Shown here piece after piece: positions 34,533 to 43,533 of a stretch of 64,000 nt of DNA. Every line of letters starts with the position of its first letter. Positions within the stretch are counted from its first letter, which is position 1. The stretch lies in assembly GCA_016840165.1 (NCBI GenBank), contig JAEOSU010000048.1, positions 1 to 64,000 of the forward strand, in the 5' to 3' direction. The notes under the pieces were generated by a model. It saw only the letters and a list, made by a program, of their open reading frames with translations. It ran no database searches and was not told where the DNA came from. Made by a program: the position numbers and the translations under genes. The DNA comes from Promethearchaeota archaeon (lineage in GTDB: Archaea > Asgardarchaeota > Lokiarchaeia > Sigyniarchaeales > SOKP01).

Positions 34533-35933
34533 ATGTCATTTAGAGAATTAAAAGCAAATTATTTACATAAAAAGCAAGGTGTTAGTCATAGATCGGAAGA
34601 ATATAAATTAATGGCAAAACATTACCCAGGACGCCATGAACCCCACGATAATTTTCTCTATGCTTTTCTTTGTCTGGTCTATGAAGGTGTGGATAAAATT
34701 GACAAGATTAAAAAACGGATGCGTCCTTTGTTTATTGCCGCTACCAATCAAGTTCTTGTGACTGATGAAGACGTAGAAGAGTATTTCTTAATCGCAAAAA
34801 AAGAGAAATTAATTAAATTCAAATCAGACAATATTATCGAATTAACAGAAGAGGGAAAACGGTTAGTAAAGGTAAGTTATTATCATAATCTTTATACCTC
34901 ACATTACATGCGGATTTTTTTCTCTGAAAAAACCGCCATGGGTGCGACTGCTATATTTTTAATTATTTTGTCTATCATGAAAATTCTCACTGGTTTACAG
35001 CTTGGTTCACAAGCAATGTTAACGGAAGGATTTGAAAATTTAACAGATTTAATCAAAATTGGGATTATCGTGATTTTGAGTTTCAAATTCAAAAGAGATA
35101 AACTAGCAAGTATTATAATTATTGGGATAATGCTTTTTACGGGATTTAGTTTGATTTGGTCAGGAATTGAAGATCTATTAAACCCAAGCTCAATAATACC
35201 CACAATCCAAGCATATATCATTGGAATTGTCTCAATAGTTTTGAATTTTGGTTTATTGTTTCTTAAAGGTATGGTGGGAAGAATATCTGGGAATTTATCC
35301 CTTCTAAGTGATTCTAAAGATGCATCATTAAATATTCGACTCTCCGTGGGTGTATTAATTGGTTTGACATTTGCTATTTTTAAGATTTACTTTGTAGACG
35401 CAATAGTGGGAATTATTATTGCGATTTTGGTATTTATTGATGGAATTACAATTATTCGAGAGTTGCTTGTTAAGGAGGAGGATTTTGAAATAAGTTCGAT
35501 AAAAGTATATGCTGATAATCTATACAATACCCGATTAACTGCTTATATCATTGGTAGTATTCGTAGAGAAGATTTGACTATTCAAGAATTACTATCTAAT
35601 TTTAAGAGTGGCTTATCCGCTGGACGCTTATATTATGAGGGGTTTGCAGATTTTTTCTATACCAATTTGGATGTGAATGTTGCTAAAAAACATTTGGAGC
35701 AATTAATTAAGGGAAACTATATTGAAGAACGAAATGGAACCCTATATCTTACCCAAAAAGGACTTAAAACATTCTACAAAGCAAAGGAAAAGGAGTTTAG
35801 ACAAAGAGCGCAAAATATTGCTCAAGGACCTAGTATCACTCCAAAATTTATATCATGTATCGTATTTTTTATCTTATTTATATTGTTGATTATATTTGCT
35901 CCACAACTCAACCAATGGTTAAGCAGTATTTAA
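34533..35933 (+). CDS. CDF-like membrane core flanked by winged-helix domains
   Basis: The N-terminal 120 residues look like a winged helix (LVYEGVDKIDKIKKRM, then DVEEYFLIAKKEKLIKFKSDNIIELTEEGKRLV). Residues about 130-310 form six membrane helices with features of cation diffusion facilitators: LTGLQLGSQAMLTEGFENLTDLIK and, in the fifth helix, LLSDSKDASLNIRLSVGVLIG. The metal-site H/D-x3-D pairs are degenerate (E-x3-D and D-x3-N). A second helix-turn-helix-like segment follows (VAKKHLEQLIKGNYIEERNGTLYLTQKGLKTF) and a final membrane helix ends the protein. The start is taken at the ATG at 34533. It overlaps the convergent membrane regulator by four bases. A metal- or signal-sensing transporter-regulator is one reading. 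Confidence 0.7.
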   Translation: MSFRELKANYLHKKQGVSHRSEEYKLMAKHYPGRHEPHDNFLYAFLCLVYEGVDKIDKIKKRMRPLFIAATNQVLVTDEDVEEYFLIAKKEKLIKFKSDNIIELTEEGKRLVKVSYYHNLYTSHYMRIFFSEKTAMGATAIFLIILSIMKILTGLQLGSQAMLTEGFENLTDLIKIGIIVILSFKFKRDKLASIIIIGIMLFTGFSLIWSGIEDLLNPSSIIPTIQAYIIGIVSIVLNFGLLFLKGMVGRISGNLSLLSDSKDASLNIRLSVGVLIGLTFAIFKIYFVDAIVGIIIAILVFIDGITIIRELLVKEEDFEISSIKVYADNLYNTRLTAYIIGSIRREDLTIQELLSNFKSGLSAGRLYYEGFADFFYTNLDVNVAKKHLEQLIKGNYIEERNGTLYLTQKGLKTFYKAKEKEFRQRAQNIAQGPSITPKFISCIVFFILFILLIIFAPQLNQWLSSI

Positions 35934-37183
35934 TCGGTTGGCCTATTATTATAAAAATCAGAATCAAGATTAGGATATATTTTCTTTTTTCTACCATCTT
36001 TTCTTAACTTTATAAGATTCAATTCCTTAAGCTTTTCTAAGTGATAATGAATAGTTTTATGATCAACTTTGAATTTATTTTTGATTAAATTATTCCAAAT
36101 TCCGGGATTTTCTTCTATCATTTCTAAAATCTCTAAAGTTAATCTACTCTTACTTAGTTGAAGATCTATATTCGAGATGGGATTTTTTTGATAATATGGA
36201 AAGTAGGCAATAAATTTTCCTATTCTTTTCTTACCAATAACTTTGTATGTTTCGAGGATGTCTAAATGCCAAACTAAATTGCCTGCTGCTAGTCCTGTCC
36301 GCCGAAGTAATTCATTAAAGTGTACTCCGGGTTCCTTCAATATTATATCTATGATTTTATTTCTATTCTCGTTTTCTAAGACCTCCTCTAAAGAAAGACG
36401 ATGTGCTCCTTTTTCAATAGGTATTGTCCTTGTTTTTAGATATTGGAAATAATCTTTTTTTGAGATTAAAATACCTATTGCTCCAACTCCTATTGCTCCT
36501 ATAACAATAACCAAGATCCATATCCATCCATTAAAAACATCACTTAATTCAAAATATGTAATGAAATAATCCTTATCCGCTTCCAAGTCATATAGTATCC
36601 CTTCAAAGAAAACTTCTGAACTTGATTCATTTACTTTTTCTAAAGTTTCGATTAATTCCCAAGAATCTTTTGTGTTATCATAGATCGCTAAGGAATACTT
36701 TGTTTCAGGATTAAATCCATATTTGGGTAATTTTGATCCTTCAATAGTTAGTTTTTCTACCGTCGTATTAGTTTTTACTCGAAAGATACAATTATAGCGA
36801 TATTGAAACGGAGTACCCTCCTTCACAGGTCCCTGTGGAGTTTTAGTCATTCCAAAATTTTGAATATTTGGTTTTGAAGTAATATTTAGGAATATTGGAT
36901 TAGAATTATTTATTTGAAAGTAGGTTTGGCGATCTCTTATTCCATTATCATATTCAATGTGAAGATCTATTGATGTATTAGTAGTAATGTCAAAAATAAT
37001 CTGATTAGAAAAAATATATTTCACGGTTTCATTCGGATTGATATGATCATCGGTTGACAATCCACCAACGTTTACGGTTCTTGATGCTAATATCTGGGTT
37101 AATAGCAAATTAAACTCAAAAAACACTAACAAGAGAAAGAGTAAACTCAACCACTTTTTTCTTGCTATTTTCAAAGAACCCAT
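35930..37183 (-). CDS. membrane-anchored regulator with external domain and two winged helices
   Basis: From the ATG at 37183 the protein begins with a signal-type sequence (KIARKKWLSLLFLLLVFFEFNLL). An extracytoplasmic beta-rich domain with several N-x-S/T sites follows (about 30-235), then one membrane helix (WILVIVIGAIGVGAIGILI). The cytoplasmic C-terminus has two winged helices: GVHFNELLRRTGLAAGNLVWHL and GIWNNLIKNKFKVDHKTIHYHL, each followed by a basic wing. A TTG/ATG 38 codons further upstream would overlap the preceding gene by 47 bases and bury the signal sequence, so it is rejected. This is a one-component, membrane-bound transcription regulator; its signal and targets are unknown. 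Confidence 0.8.
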   Translation of the reverse strand: MGSLKIARKKWLSLLFLLLVFFEFNLLLTQILASRTVNVGGLSTDDHINPNETVKYIFSNQIIFDITTNTSIDLHIEYDNGIRDRQTYFQINNSNPIFLNITSKPNIQNFGMTKTPQGPVKEGTPFQYRYNCIFRVKTNTTVEKLTIEGSKLPKYGFNPETKYSLAIYDNTKDSWELIETLEKVNESSSEVFFEGILYDLEADKDYFITYFELSDVFNGWIWILVIVIGAIGVGAIGILISKKDYFQYLKTRTIPIEKGAHRLSLEEVLENENRNKIIDIILKEPGVHFNELLRRTGLAAGNLVWHLDILETYKVIGKKRIGKFIAYFPYYQKNPISNIDLQLSKSRLTLEILEMIEENPGIWNNLIKNKFKVDHKTIHYHLEKLKELNLIKLRKDGRKKKIYPNLDSDFYNNRPTD

Positions 37184-37250
37184 TTTAACTATTCTACTTT
37201 TATGTTTAATTAATAAATTATAATAATTGAAAAAAAAAAAATAATTGGAT

Positions 37251-37949
37251 TTAATTTGTAGTTCTTTTTCTTTTACGTATGTAAATGATTGATCCAATGA
37301 TAGCTACCGCAATAGCTCCTACAAACACACTAACAACAATTACCATTGTGTAATCAGGAATTAAAATGGTCCAATATGAAAAGTGTGTGATTTCTGCAGT
37401 TAAGTAGTCATCTTGAACAGTTGTTGGAACAGCTACCCATTCACCTGTAGCTTCATCATAATATGCCCATGTACCAATTCGATTCTCATTAGTTGCTCGA
37501 ATTCTAATCTGTGCCTTTGTAAATGTACCATTACAATCAAGATTACATACAAAACCTTCCTGATATTGAAAGCGATTTCTGTTACGTATTTGATAAGTAT
37601 TCCCCATCATTAGTCCTAATTCTTTTTGTTCTTCAGTGCAGGTCATATTCATAAGTAGATCGCCATTTCCTTCTATTTCAATGATAAAATCTTTATTTGC
37701 TAGTTTATGGGTTTCGCAATCTCCCTCAAGGAATAAATTCACATTTGCCATGAATCGAAGTCGTAAATTAAATTGAAATGCAAGCATAGTCATTTCATTA
37801 GCGTTTACATTTGCTTGCCAATGATCCGTTGCAACTGATACTTGTTTGTCAGTAGAGGGAATAGTAGCAGCAACATTTGCGGTTAGGAACGTCGAGAAAA
37901 TCAACAGTAACGCAAAAGAACCAATCAAATATTTGCCATATTTTTTCAT
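37251..37949 (-). CDS. secreted type I membrane protein, candidate partner of the membrane regulator
   Basis: A signal peptide (residues 1-28, ending TANVAA) is followed by an external domain of about 170 residues containing four cysteines (DCETHK, MTCTEE, VCNLDCNG) and acidic, beta-rich sequence, then a C-terminal membrane helix (VIVVSVFVGAIAVAIIGSIIYI) and a basic stop-transfer tail (RKRKRTTN). I recognise no family. The cysteines may form disulfides outside the cell. The next gene, the membrane-anchored regulator, starts about 67 bases downstream on the same strand, so the two could form an external sensor and an internal DNA-binding partner; that link is inference. Confidence 0.72.
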   Translation of the reverse strand: MKKYGKYLIGSFALLLIFSTFLTANVAATIPSTDKQVSVATDHWQANVNANEMTMLAFQFNLRLRFMANVNLFLEGDCETHKLANKDFIIEIEGNGDLLMNMTCTEEQKELGLMMGNTYQIRNRNRFQYQEGFVCNLDCNGTFTKAQIRIRATNENRIGTWAYYDEATGEWVAVPTTVQDDYLTAEITHFSYWTILIPDYTMVIVVSVFVGAIAVAIIGSIIYIRKRKRTTN

Positions 37950-38157
37950 TATATTTTAAGCACCTAAATTGCTTTAATTATAAAGAAATAATGCCATATT
38001 AAAAGGATTAAGGAATAATCTTTCCCATATTAATTGATAAAAATGTCCTTATATGATTTTCCAATATTTCAAATTATCTCAAGAAAGAAGAGATAGGTTT
38101 ATAATATTATTTAATTCCTTTATTATTATTAACAAAAAATGACGAGTAATTAGAATT

Positions 38158-40116
38158 TTGACTCATTTAAATCGTTCTAAAAAAAAAGCAATTAAATTAA
38201 TTCTATTTTCTTTAATACTAATTTTATTATTAAATTTTAACCAACATGTTATCATTCAAGATAATGTCAGTATCGAAAAACTTTTAAGTTCTGATAATGA
38301 GTTCACCCCTAAAGGGATAAGATTAACGGCAACAGAGGCACCTAATGAATCAATTATAATATCCTGGTATACTGAAAGTCAAGCTTCTGATCCAGAAGTA
38401 GTGTACTCAAAAGATAGTTTATTAGGGGATAATTTAACAGAACCGGCTTTAGTAAATGGTGTTGATGGTACTTATATTTATAATGTTTATTTATCTGATC
38501 TGGATGCAAATACCACCTATTTTTATCAAGTCTATTCTAGTTCGTCTGACTATAGAGAGATTTTAAATTTTACAACAGCTTCGAATAGAACAGTAAGTAA
38601 GCTGAAATTTATGTTCTTTGGAGATTCACGTACACAAAGAGAGCAAAGGAGTGAGCTTGTGGAGCAGGCTATGGAGAATTTTGATGATATTGATTTTTTC
38701 ATTCATACTGGTGATATAGTTGAAGATGGTACTATTCAGAGTCAATGGAATGCCTACTTCGATGATATAGAACCTTTAAGTAGAAAGGCTCTTGGATATT
38801 TTATTGAGGGAAATCATGAAAAATTAGATGGAAATATGTATGAAAATATCTTATTACCCTCAAATGGAATTAATTCTTATTACTATTCATTTAACATAGG
38901 TCCAGTCAATTTTATAGGTTTAAATACTGAACGCGACAGAACCATTCAAACAAGTTGGTTAGAAACAGAGCTCCAAAAGGCTCAGCAAGATAATGATACA
39001 TTATGGAAATGCGTTTATATGCATCAACCAATTTTTAATTCTATGCCAAATCGTCAAGATTTAAATGATTTAATCTCTGAGTGGTGCCCTCTCTTCGAAA
39101 AATACGACGTTGATCTTGTATTTGCAGGACATAACCATTATTATGAAAGAAGTTATCCTATGAGTCGATTTAAATTTTTTGACAGTTCAAGTTCCTATGA
39201 ATTTGAAAATCCATCAAATCCTATGTATGTAATAACGGGGGGTGCTGGAGCACCATTATATGAATTAGCCGCTAGTCCAGATTATGCTCCTTTCTATAAT
39301 AGCACCTATCATTTCGTAATTGTTGACGTAAATGTGGATGATATTAATGAGAAAACTAGCCTGAATTTCGAGACATGGGCTATGCCGGATGACTATAGTA
39401 ATATTTATTTAATTGATAATATGACGATAATAAAAAGAGGAGCAGAAGTTAATATTCATAAACCCGTAGATTATAACTTATATGGTAAAGACTCACCCGA
39501 ATTTAATGTAACTATTGATCAATTTAAATTAAAACCCGATTGGTTTACTTTAAATAGTACATGGTATAAAATCAATGAATCTTCAACTAATTATTTATAC
39601 ACTGGTTCCACTGGCAAAATCGATCAAGATGCTTGGGAATTAATAGAGAATGGGACTGCAATTATCTCATTTTGGGCTAATGATTCTTTAGGTAACCATT
39701 ATTCCTCAGAACTTACACTTAGAAAAGACATTATTGCCCCAAATTTAACTTTAGAATATCCTGAATCAAGATTGCAATTTGGTAAAGAATCTCCAAATTT
39801 CATTATTATTGTTAATGAATTTAATTTAGATAAAATATGGTATACGATTAATATAAGTAATGAGAAATATTTCTTCACGAGCAATTCAAGTATTGAACAA
39901 AGTTTATGGAGTAATTTACCCGATGGAAGTTATAGAATTAGTTTTTTTGCTAACGATACCATGAATAATACTGCACATATAGACGTAATAATCGAGAAAA
40001 GAGAATCTATTGCTTCAGAACCTGAGTCTGATTTTATTTTTACAATAATATACTATAGTGTTTTTTCTCTTATACTTATATTAGCAGTTCTTAATATGTT
40101 TAGAAAGAAAAAATAA
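38158..40116 (+). CDS. secreted purple-acid-phosphatase-like metallophosphoesterase
   Basis: A basic start and one hydrophobic segment (KLILFSLILILLLNF) form a signal or anchor. A fibronectin-like domain follows (RLTATEAPNESIIISWYTE), then the metallophosphoesterase: FFGDSRT, HTGDIVEDG, EGNHE, MHQP, AGHNHYYERS. These are the metal and catalytic motifs of purple acid phosphatases. The C-terminal half has two Ig-like repeats, each starting FGKESP or YGKDSP and containing WYxIN, then a membrane helix and KKK tail. Numerous N-x-S/T sites suggest glycosylation at the cell surface. The only in-frame start is the TTG at 38158, with a stop six codons before; no ribosome-binding site is obvious. Confidence 0.88.
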   Translation: MTHLNRSKKKAIKLILFSLILILLLNFNQHVIIQDNVSIEKLLSSDNEFTPKGIRLTATEAPNESIIISWYTESQASDPEVVYSKDSLLGDNLTEPALVNGVDGTYIYNVYLSDLDANTTYFYQVYSSSSDYREILNFTTASNRTVSKLKFMFFGDSRTQREQRSELVEQAMENFDDIDFFIHTGDIVEDGTIQSQWNAYFDDIEPLSRKALGYFIEGNHEKLDGNMYENILLPSNGINSYYYSFNIGPVNFIGLNTERDRTIQTSWLETELQKAQQDNDTLWKCVYMHQPIFNSMPNRQDLNDLISEWCPLFEKYDVDLVFAGHNHYYERSYPMSRFKFFDSSSSYEFENPSNPMYVITGGAGAPLYELAASPDYAPFYNSTYHFVIVDVNVDDINEKTSLNFETWAMPDDYSNIYLIDNMTIIKRGAEVNIHKPVDYNLYGKDSPEFNVTIDQFKLKPDWFTLNSTWYKINESSTNYLYTGSTGKIDQDAWELIENGTAIISFWANDSLGNHYSSELTLRKDIIAPNLTLEYPESRLQFGKESPNFIIIVNEFNLDKIWYTINISNEKYFFTSNSSIEQSLWSNLPDGSYRISFFANDTMNNTAHIDVIIEKRESIASEPESDFIFTIIYYSVFSLILILAVLNMFRKKK

Positions 40117-40187
40117 TTGGGAAGTATCTCTGATTTATCTTTCCAATTTTATTAATTAAATAAAGATCTATCAATAATAATCGTATA

Positions 40188-40204
40188 GTTAAGGAAAACT
40201 TAAC
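40188..40204. repeat. short inverted repeat upstream of the coiled-coil regulator gene
   Basis: GTTAAG and CTTAAC flank a five-base loop (GAAAA), a perfect six-base-pair stem. It lies about 155 bases upstream of the start of the coiled-coil TrmB-like gene, within a 242-base AT-rich interval in which I see no gene. It could be an operator or a chance hairpin. Confidence 0.25.
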
Positions 40205-40358
40205 ATTAAAAATAAAGAGTATTATATTATTCCATATAACTAAGATAAAATTATTATAGATTTTAAAATATAATAAAAATAATAAAAAGAAATTCGTGTT
40301 AATTAAATTTTAAAATGAATTTCATTGAAAATATAAAGAGATAAGTGGAGAAGAACTT

Positions 40359-42614
40359 ATGAGTTTAAAAGAATACACCAAAGAAATATTCACGAGATAT
40401 GGTTTTACTGAAGAGCAGATTTTAGTCTATTTAGTATATCTAAGAGTGCCAAGGGCGACTTCATCAGAAGTATACCTTCATTTAATGGAAGATCATGAAG
40501 AGTTGACTTATGAAAAAGTACTAGAAATTACCGATTGGCTGGTGGAAAAAGGTTTTCTTAAGAAAATCCCTGGTATTGTGGATCGATTTATACCTTTAGA
40601 GCCATTCTTTGAATTATATACCAGTGAATCTGAAATTTTTCGCAATGAAATTGCCAAAATTAAAGATACGATATTGGCAGATCAATCAAAACGTTTTGAA
40701 AAGCTAGAGTCTATTCAAGATAAGAGTATAGATGAGGTGTCAGTTGCCGTTGATAGTCAGTTAAAATCATTTTTTGAAGATTCTGACACAAAAAGCAATA
40801 ATAAACGAGATAGAATTAGTAATGCTAGAAATCGGTTTACAGACACCGCAAAAACCTTAGAAGAAAATCTTCATAAGATCTCTGATACTATGAATTCCGA
40901 TTTGAAACAATATAATGATACACAAGTTAAGGAAAATGAATCGACTATAATGAAGACCAAGGAAGACTTAACCAATCTTATCGCTGAACTTTTAAATGAT
41001 TTTTCCAAACGTGTTGAAGATTTAGAAAAGGAATTAAAAAATGAACTGGATGAGCATGTAGAGCGACATAAAAATATCTCCAATGATTTAAAACCGAGAA
41101 TGGAACAAATCTTAGAGAAGTATTTAGAAAGAATGGATAAAATCATAACTGACCTAAAAGAAAGGATTTCAAACCTTTTAAAAGAACATTTAACCCATCT
41201 TAAACATACTACAGATACTTTACAGACCAATCTGAAATCTGTCGTTGATGATAGACATCGATTATTAACTGATCAATCCAACGAGTTCAAAACGATGACT
41301 CTCACTTTAATTGACAACCTCTTAGAGCATGCGAATCGTTTTACTGATTTCTCAGCCGATATGGCTAAGAAAGGGTTCTTCTGGTTAGGTAAGAAGAAAA
41401 AGTATAAAGCACGACACGAAACCACTATTCAAAACATCTTGAAATATACTGAACCTATGAAAGAGGACTTTATCAAAGTCACAGAAGAATACATTAGCAA
41501 TACACGAAATACTGCTGATAGTTTGAAGGGAGAGGTGACTGATATTATGAACAAGGAGAATGATAATGTAGTGACCGAAACGAATGAATTAGATAACAAA
41601 GCACAAGAAACTATTAACGTGCAATTGGAAACTTTAGCAACAGATATGGCAGGAGAAATCGATACCACCCTACAGAGTGGCGTAAAAGATTGTTCCGATA
41701 CAACCATCAAATTAAAAGATTCTTTAGAAACATCCCTAAAGCAACATCACAGGGAGTATGGAGATGCAATCAATACACATAAAGAAGCAAGTCTTAAGCA
41801 TTATACTGAATTTGATAATGATGTAAAGCGTTTCAATGAAAATTGGACACGTGAAGTTGATAATAAGTTTATGGGGGGCAAACGAGATGCAACCGAGAAA
41901 ATAACCTCAGAGATTAGTCTTTTTGGTGATGAAACTGCCGATTTGGACAGAAATCTCACTGAAATGCTCAGCGATCATAAGTCAAAATATGAGGAAAATG
42001 CAAAAACCCTTCAGAATAGCTTATCTAATACTACCCGCGATACCACCCAAAATATTAAGGATGCAATTGCTGATTTTACGCTTCAGTTCATGAATTCTAT
42101 CGACGATTCGACCGAGTTAGCTGAAAATAACGAGGAAAAATTAAAAGATATCTATAATGCCGCATCAAGTATCCCAGAAATTAGTGAAATTACCACTTGG
42201 CAGATTATTGGTAGAGATGCATTAGTTGCAGCTATTAAGGATGCGATTTTCCGCGTTAAATCTTCAATAATCATAGTTATGCCTGTTGTGATTCCAGAAG
42301 TTCTACAAGTTATAAGTGAATATGCGTACCAAAAGAAAGCAGTACGATTCCTTTTAACAGCTTCATGGGAAATGGGCCAATATGGTCCTATTATCCAAAA
42401 GATGATGCAACTTGGCAATATTCAATTTCGACAGTTATCAACGAAAGGTGAATTTTTTGCGCTCACAAGAGATGCTGAGGAAGTTATTATTGGTCCTCAC
42501 ACTACAAATGAAAAAGAGATGATTAGTGTAATCTCTAATCAAGAAGCTTACGCAAAGTTATACAGCCAATTTATAGGTCCTATCTTTCAAGCTAACTCAA
42601 GACCTATTAAATAA
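40359..42614 (+). CDS. TrmB-like protein with a very long central coiled coil
   Basis: The N-terminal 75 residues fit a TrmB-type winged helix (YGFTEEQILVYLVYLRVPRATSSEVY, then VLEITDWLVEKGFLKK). Residues about 95-605 are almost continuous coiled coil, broken near the middle by a basic aromatic stretch (GFFWLGKKKKYK). The last 130 residues match the TrmB C-terminal sensor domain of phospholipase-D-like fold (GRDALVAAIKDAIFRVKSSIIIVMP, then AVRFLLTASWE, then EEVIIGPHTTNEKEMISVIS). Normal TrmB proteins are about 250-350 residues with a short linker, so this one has roughly 450 added residues. A GTGGAG ribosome-binding site precedes the ATG. A structural or chromosome-related role is conceivable; unproven. 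Confidence 0.8.
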   Translation: MSLKEYTKEIFTRYGFTEEQILVYLVYLRVPRATSSEVYLHLMEDHEELTYEKVLEITDWLVEKGFLKKIPGIVDRFIPLEPFFELYTSESEIFRNEIAKIKDTILADQSKRFEKLESIQDKSIDEVSVAVDSQLKSFFEDSDTKSNNKRDRISNARNRFTDTAKTLEENLHKISDTMNSDLKQYNDTQVKENESTIMKTKEDLTNLIAELLNDFSKRVEDLEKELKNELDEHVERHKNISNDLKPRMEQILEKYLERMDKIITDLKERISNLLKEHLTHLKHTTDTLQTNLKSVVDDRHRLLTDQSNEFKTMTLTLIDNLLEHANRFTDFSADMAKKGFFWLGKKKKYKARHETTIQNILKYTEPMKEDFIKVTEEYISNTRNTADSLKGEVTDIMNKENDNVVTETNELDNKAQETINVQLETLATDMAGEIDTTLQSGVKDCSDTTIKLKDSLETSLKQHHREYGDAINTHKEASLKHYTEFDNDVKRFNENWTREVDNKFMGGKRDATEKITSEISLFGDETADLDRNLTEMLSDHKSKYEENAKTLQNSLSNTTRDTTQNIKDAIADFTLQFMNSIDDSTELAENNEEKLKDIYNAASSIPEISEITTWQIIGRDALVAAIKDAIFRVKSSIIIVMPVVIPEVLQVISEYAYQKKAVRFLLTASWEMGQYGPIIQKMMQLGNIQFRQLSTKGEFFALTRDAEEVIIGPHTTNEKEMISVISNQEAYAKLYSQFIGPIFQANSRPIK

Positions 42615-42650
42615 TAATATATTAACAGAATACGCATTTTAGTTAAATTA

Positions 42651-42669
42651 TTTTCTTTTTTCTTTTTTT
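42651..42669 (+). terminator. T-rich terminator after the coiled-coil regulator gene
   Basis: A nearly uninterrupted T stretch with two C residues begins about 35 bases after the stop codon, in the short spacer before the next gene. It fits oligo-T termination in archaea. Confidence 0.5.
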
Positions 42670-42730
42670 CACATCAAAATTTAAATAATATCTTAATTAA
42701 TAACTATTAATTACAAATCATTGTGATTTT

Positions 42731-43456
42731 ATGGCTTTAACTCCGATTGAGATATTACATAGCAGTTTTAGTTTAGTTGCTGTTTTAATTTCCATTCTAA
42801 TCGGGCTGATAATTATTTCAAAGTACTTTAAGATTAGGCAACGTAACATCCTCCTTATCGGAATTTTTTGGACGGGTTTAACATTTCCGTGGCTCCCAAC
42901 AGTCATTACTTTCATTATGATGCTCACTGTGGGATATGGTCTAACAGTAGAGGGATTTATTCTTATAGGAATTATGATCCTTCCAATAACGGTTTTGTGT
43001 GGATTAACGGCATTTACCAGCTTATTAGGCATAAGAAAACCAAAAAGAAGAGTGATTTTATTATCTGTTTTAGTCTTTAATTTAATTTTTGAGGGTTTAA
43101 TATTCTATTTTCTCTTTACTGATGTAAGTGTTATTGCTACTTTAGAAGATGTATTGATTATTGAATGGAGTGTATTTAGTCAGATTTACTTTATAATTAA
43201 TTTAGTATTATTTTTAGTGACCGGAATACTTTTTTCGAGAAAGTCGCTACAATCAGAAAGCAGAGAAATTAGATTTAAAGGCAAGCTCCTGATGGCTGCC
43301 TTTATCTCATTTACGATTGGGACTGTACTAGATTTTGCGATACCCAATCCTTTGACTTACATTGTTGCGCGATTAATTTTATTATCTAGTTCTATTGAGT
43401 TTTATATTGGTTTTCTTTTACCTGAAAGGATTAAACGACTATTATTTAAAGAATAA
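42731..43456 (+). CDS. seven-helix membrane protein of unknown family
   Basis: The 241-residue protein has about seven membrane helices separated by short basic loops (KYFKIRQRN, GIRKPKRR, ESREIRFKGK) on the presumed inner face, and ends in a basic, short cytoplasmic tail. This topology matches several seven-helix families, but no retinal lysine, histidine kinase or other functional motif is evident. I cannot assign it. It is flanked by T-rich terminators on both sides, so it is probably a single-gene unit. Confidence 0.7.
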   Translation: MALTPIEILHSSFSLVAVLISILIGLIIISKYFKIRQRNILLIGIFWTGLTFPWLPTVITFIMMLTVGYGLTVEGFILIGIMILPITVLCGLTAFTSLLGIRKPKRRVILLSVLVFNLIFEGLIFYFLFTDVSVIATLEDVLIIEWSVFSQIYFIINLVLFLVTGILFSRKSLQSESREIRFKGKLLMAAFISFTIGTVLDFAIPNPLTYIVARLILLSSSIEFYIGFLLPERIKRLLFKE

Positions 43457-43462
43457 AATAGA

Positions 43463-43487
43463 TTTTCTTTCCTTTTTTTTAATTTTT
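43463..43487 (+). terminator. T-rich terminator after the seven-helix membrane gene
   Basis: Three oligo-T runs (four, eight and five T residues) lie within 30 bases after the stop codon, before the convergent Fae-Hps gene ends at 43534. This fits an archaeal oligo-T terminator. Confidence 0.5.
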
Positions 43488-43533
43488 AATAAAATGAGAA
43501 ATAGGGACTAATATATCGATATTTTAGATAGTA

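Noticed and set aside
34533..37949. Possible defence island
   Set aside because: The regulators and membrane proteins here lack nuclease, helicase, TIR, reverse transcriptase or similar effector motifs, and no CRISPR repeats or phage genes were seen in the window.
40871..41230. Long antisense frames within the coiled-coil regulator gene
   Set aside because: Coiled-coil sequence rich in E and K gives stop-free antisense frames by composition; no conserved pattern is present.
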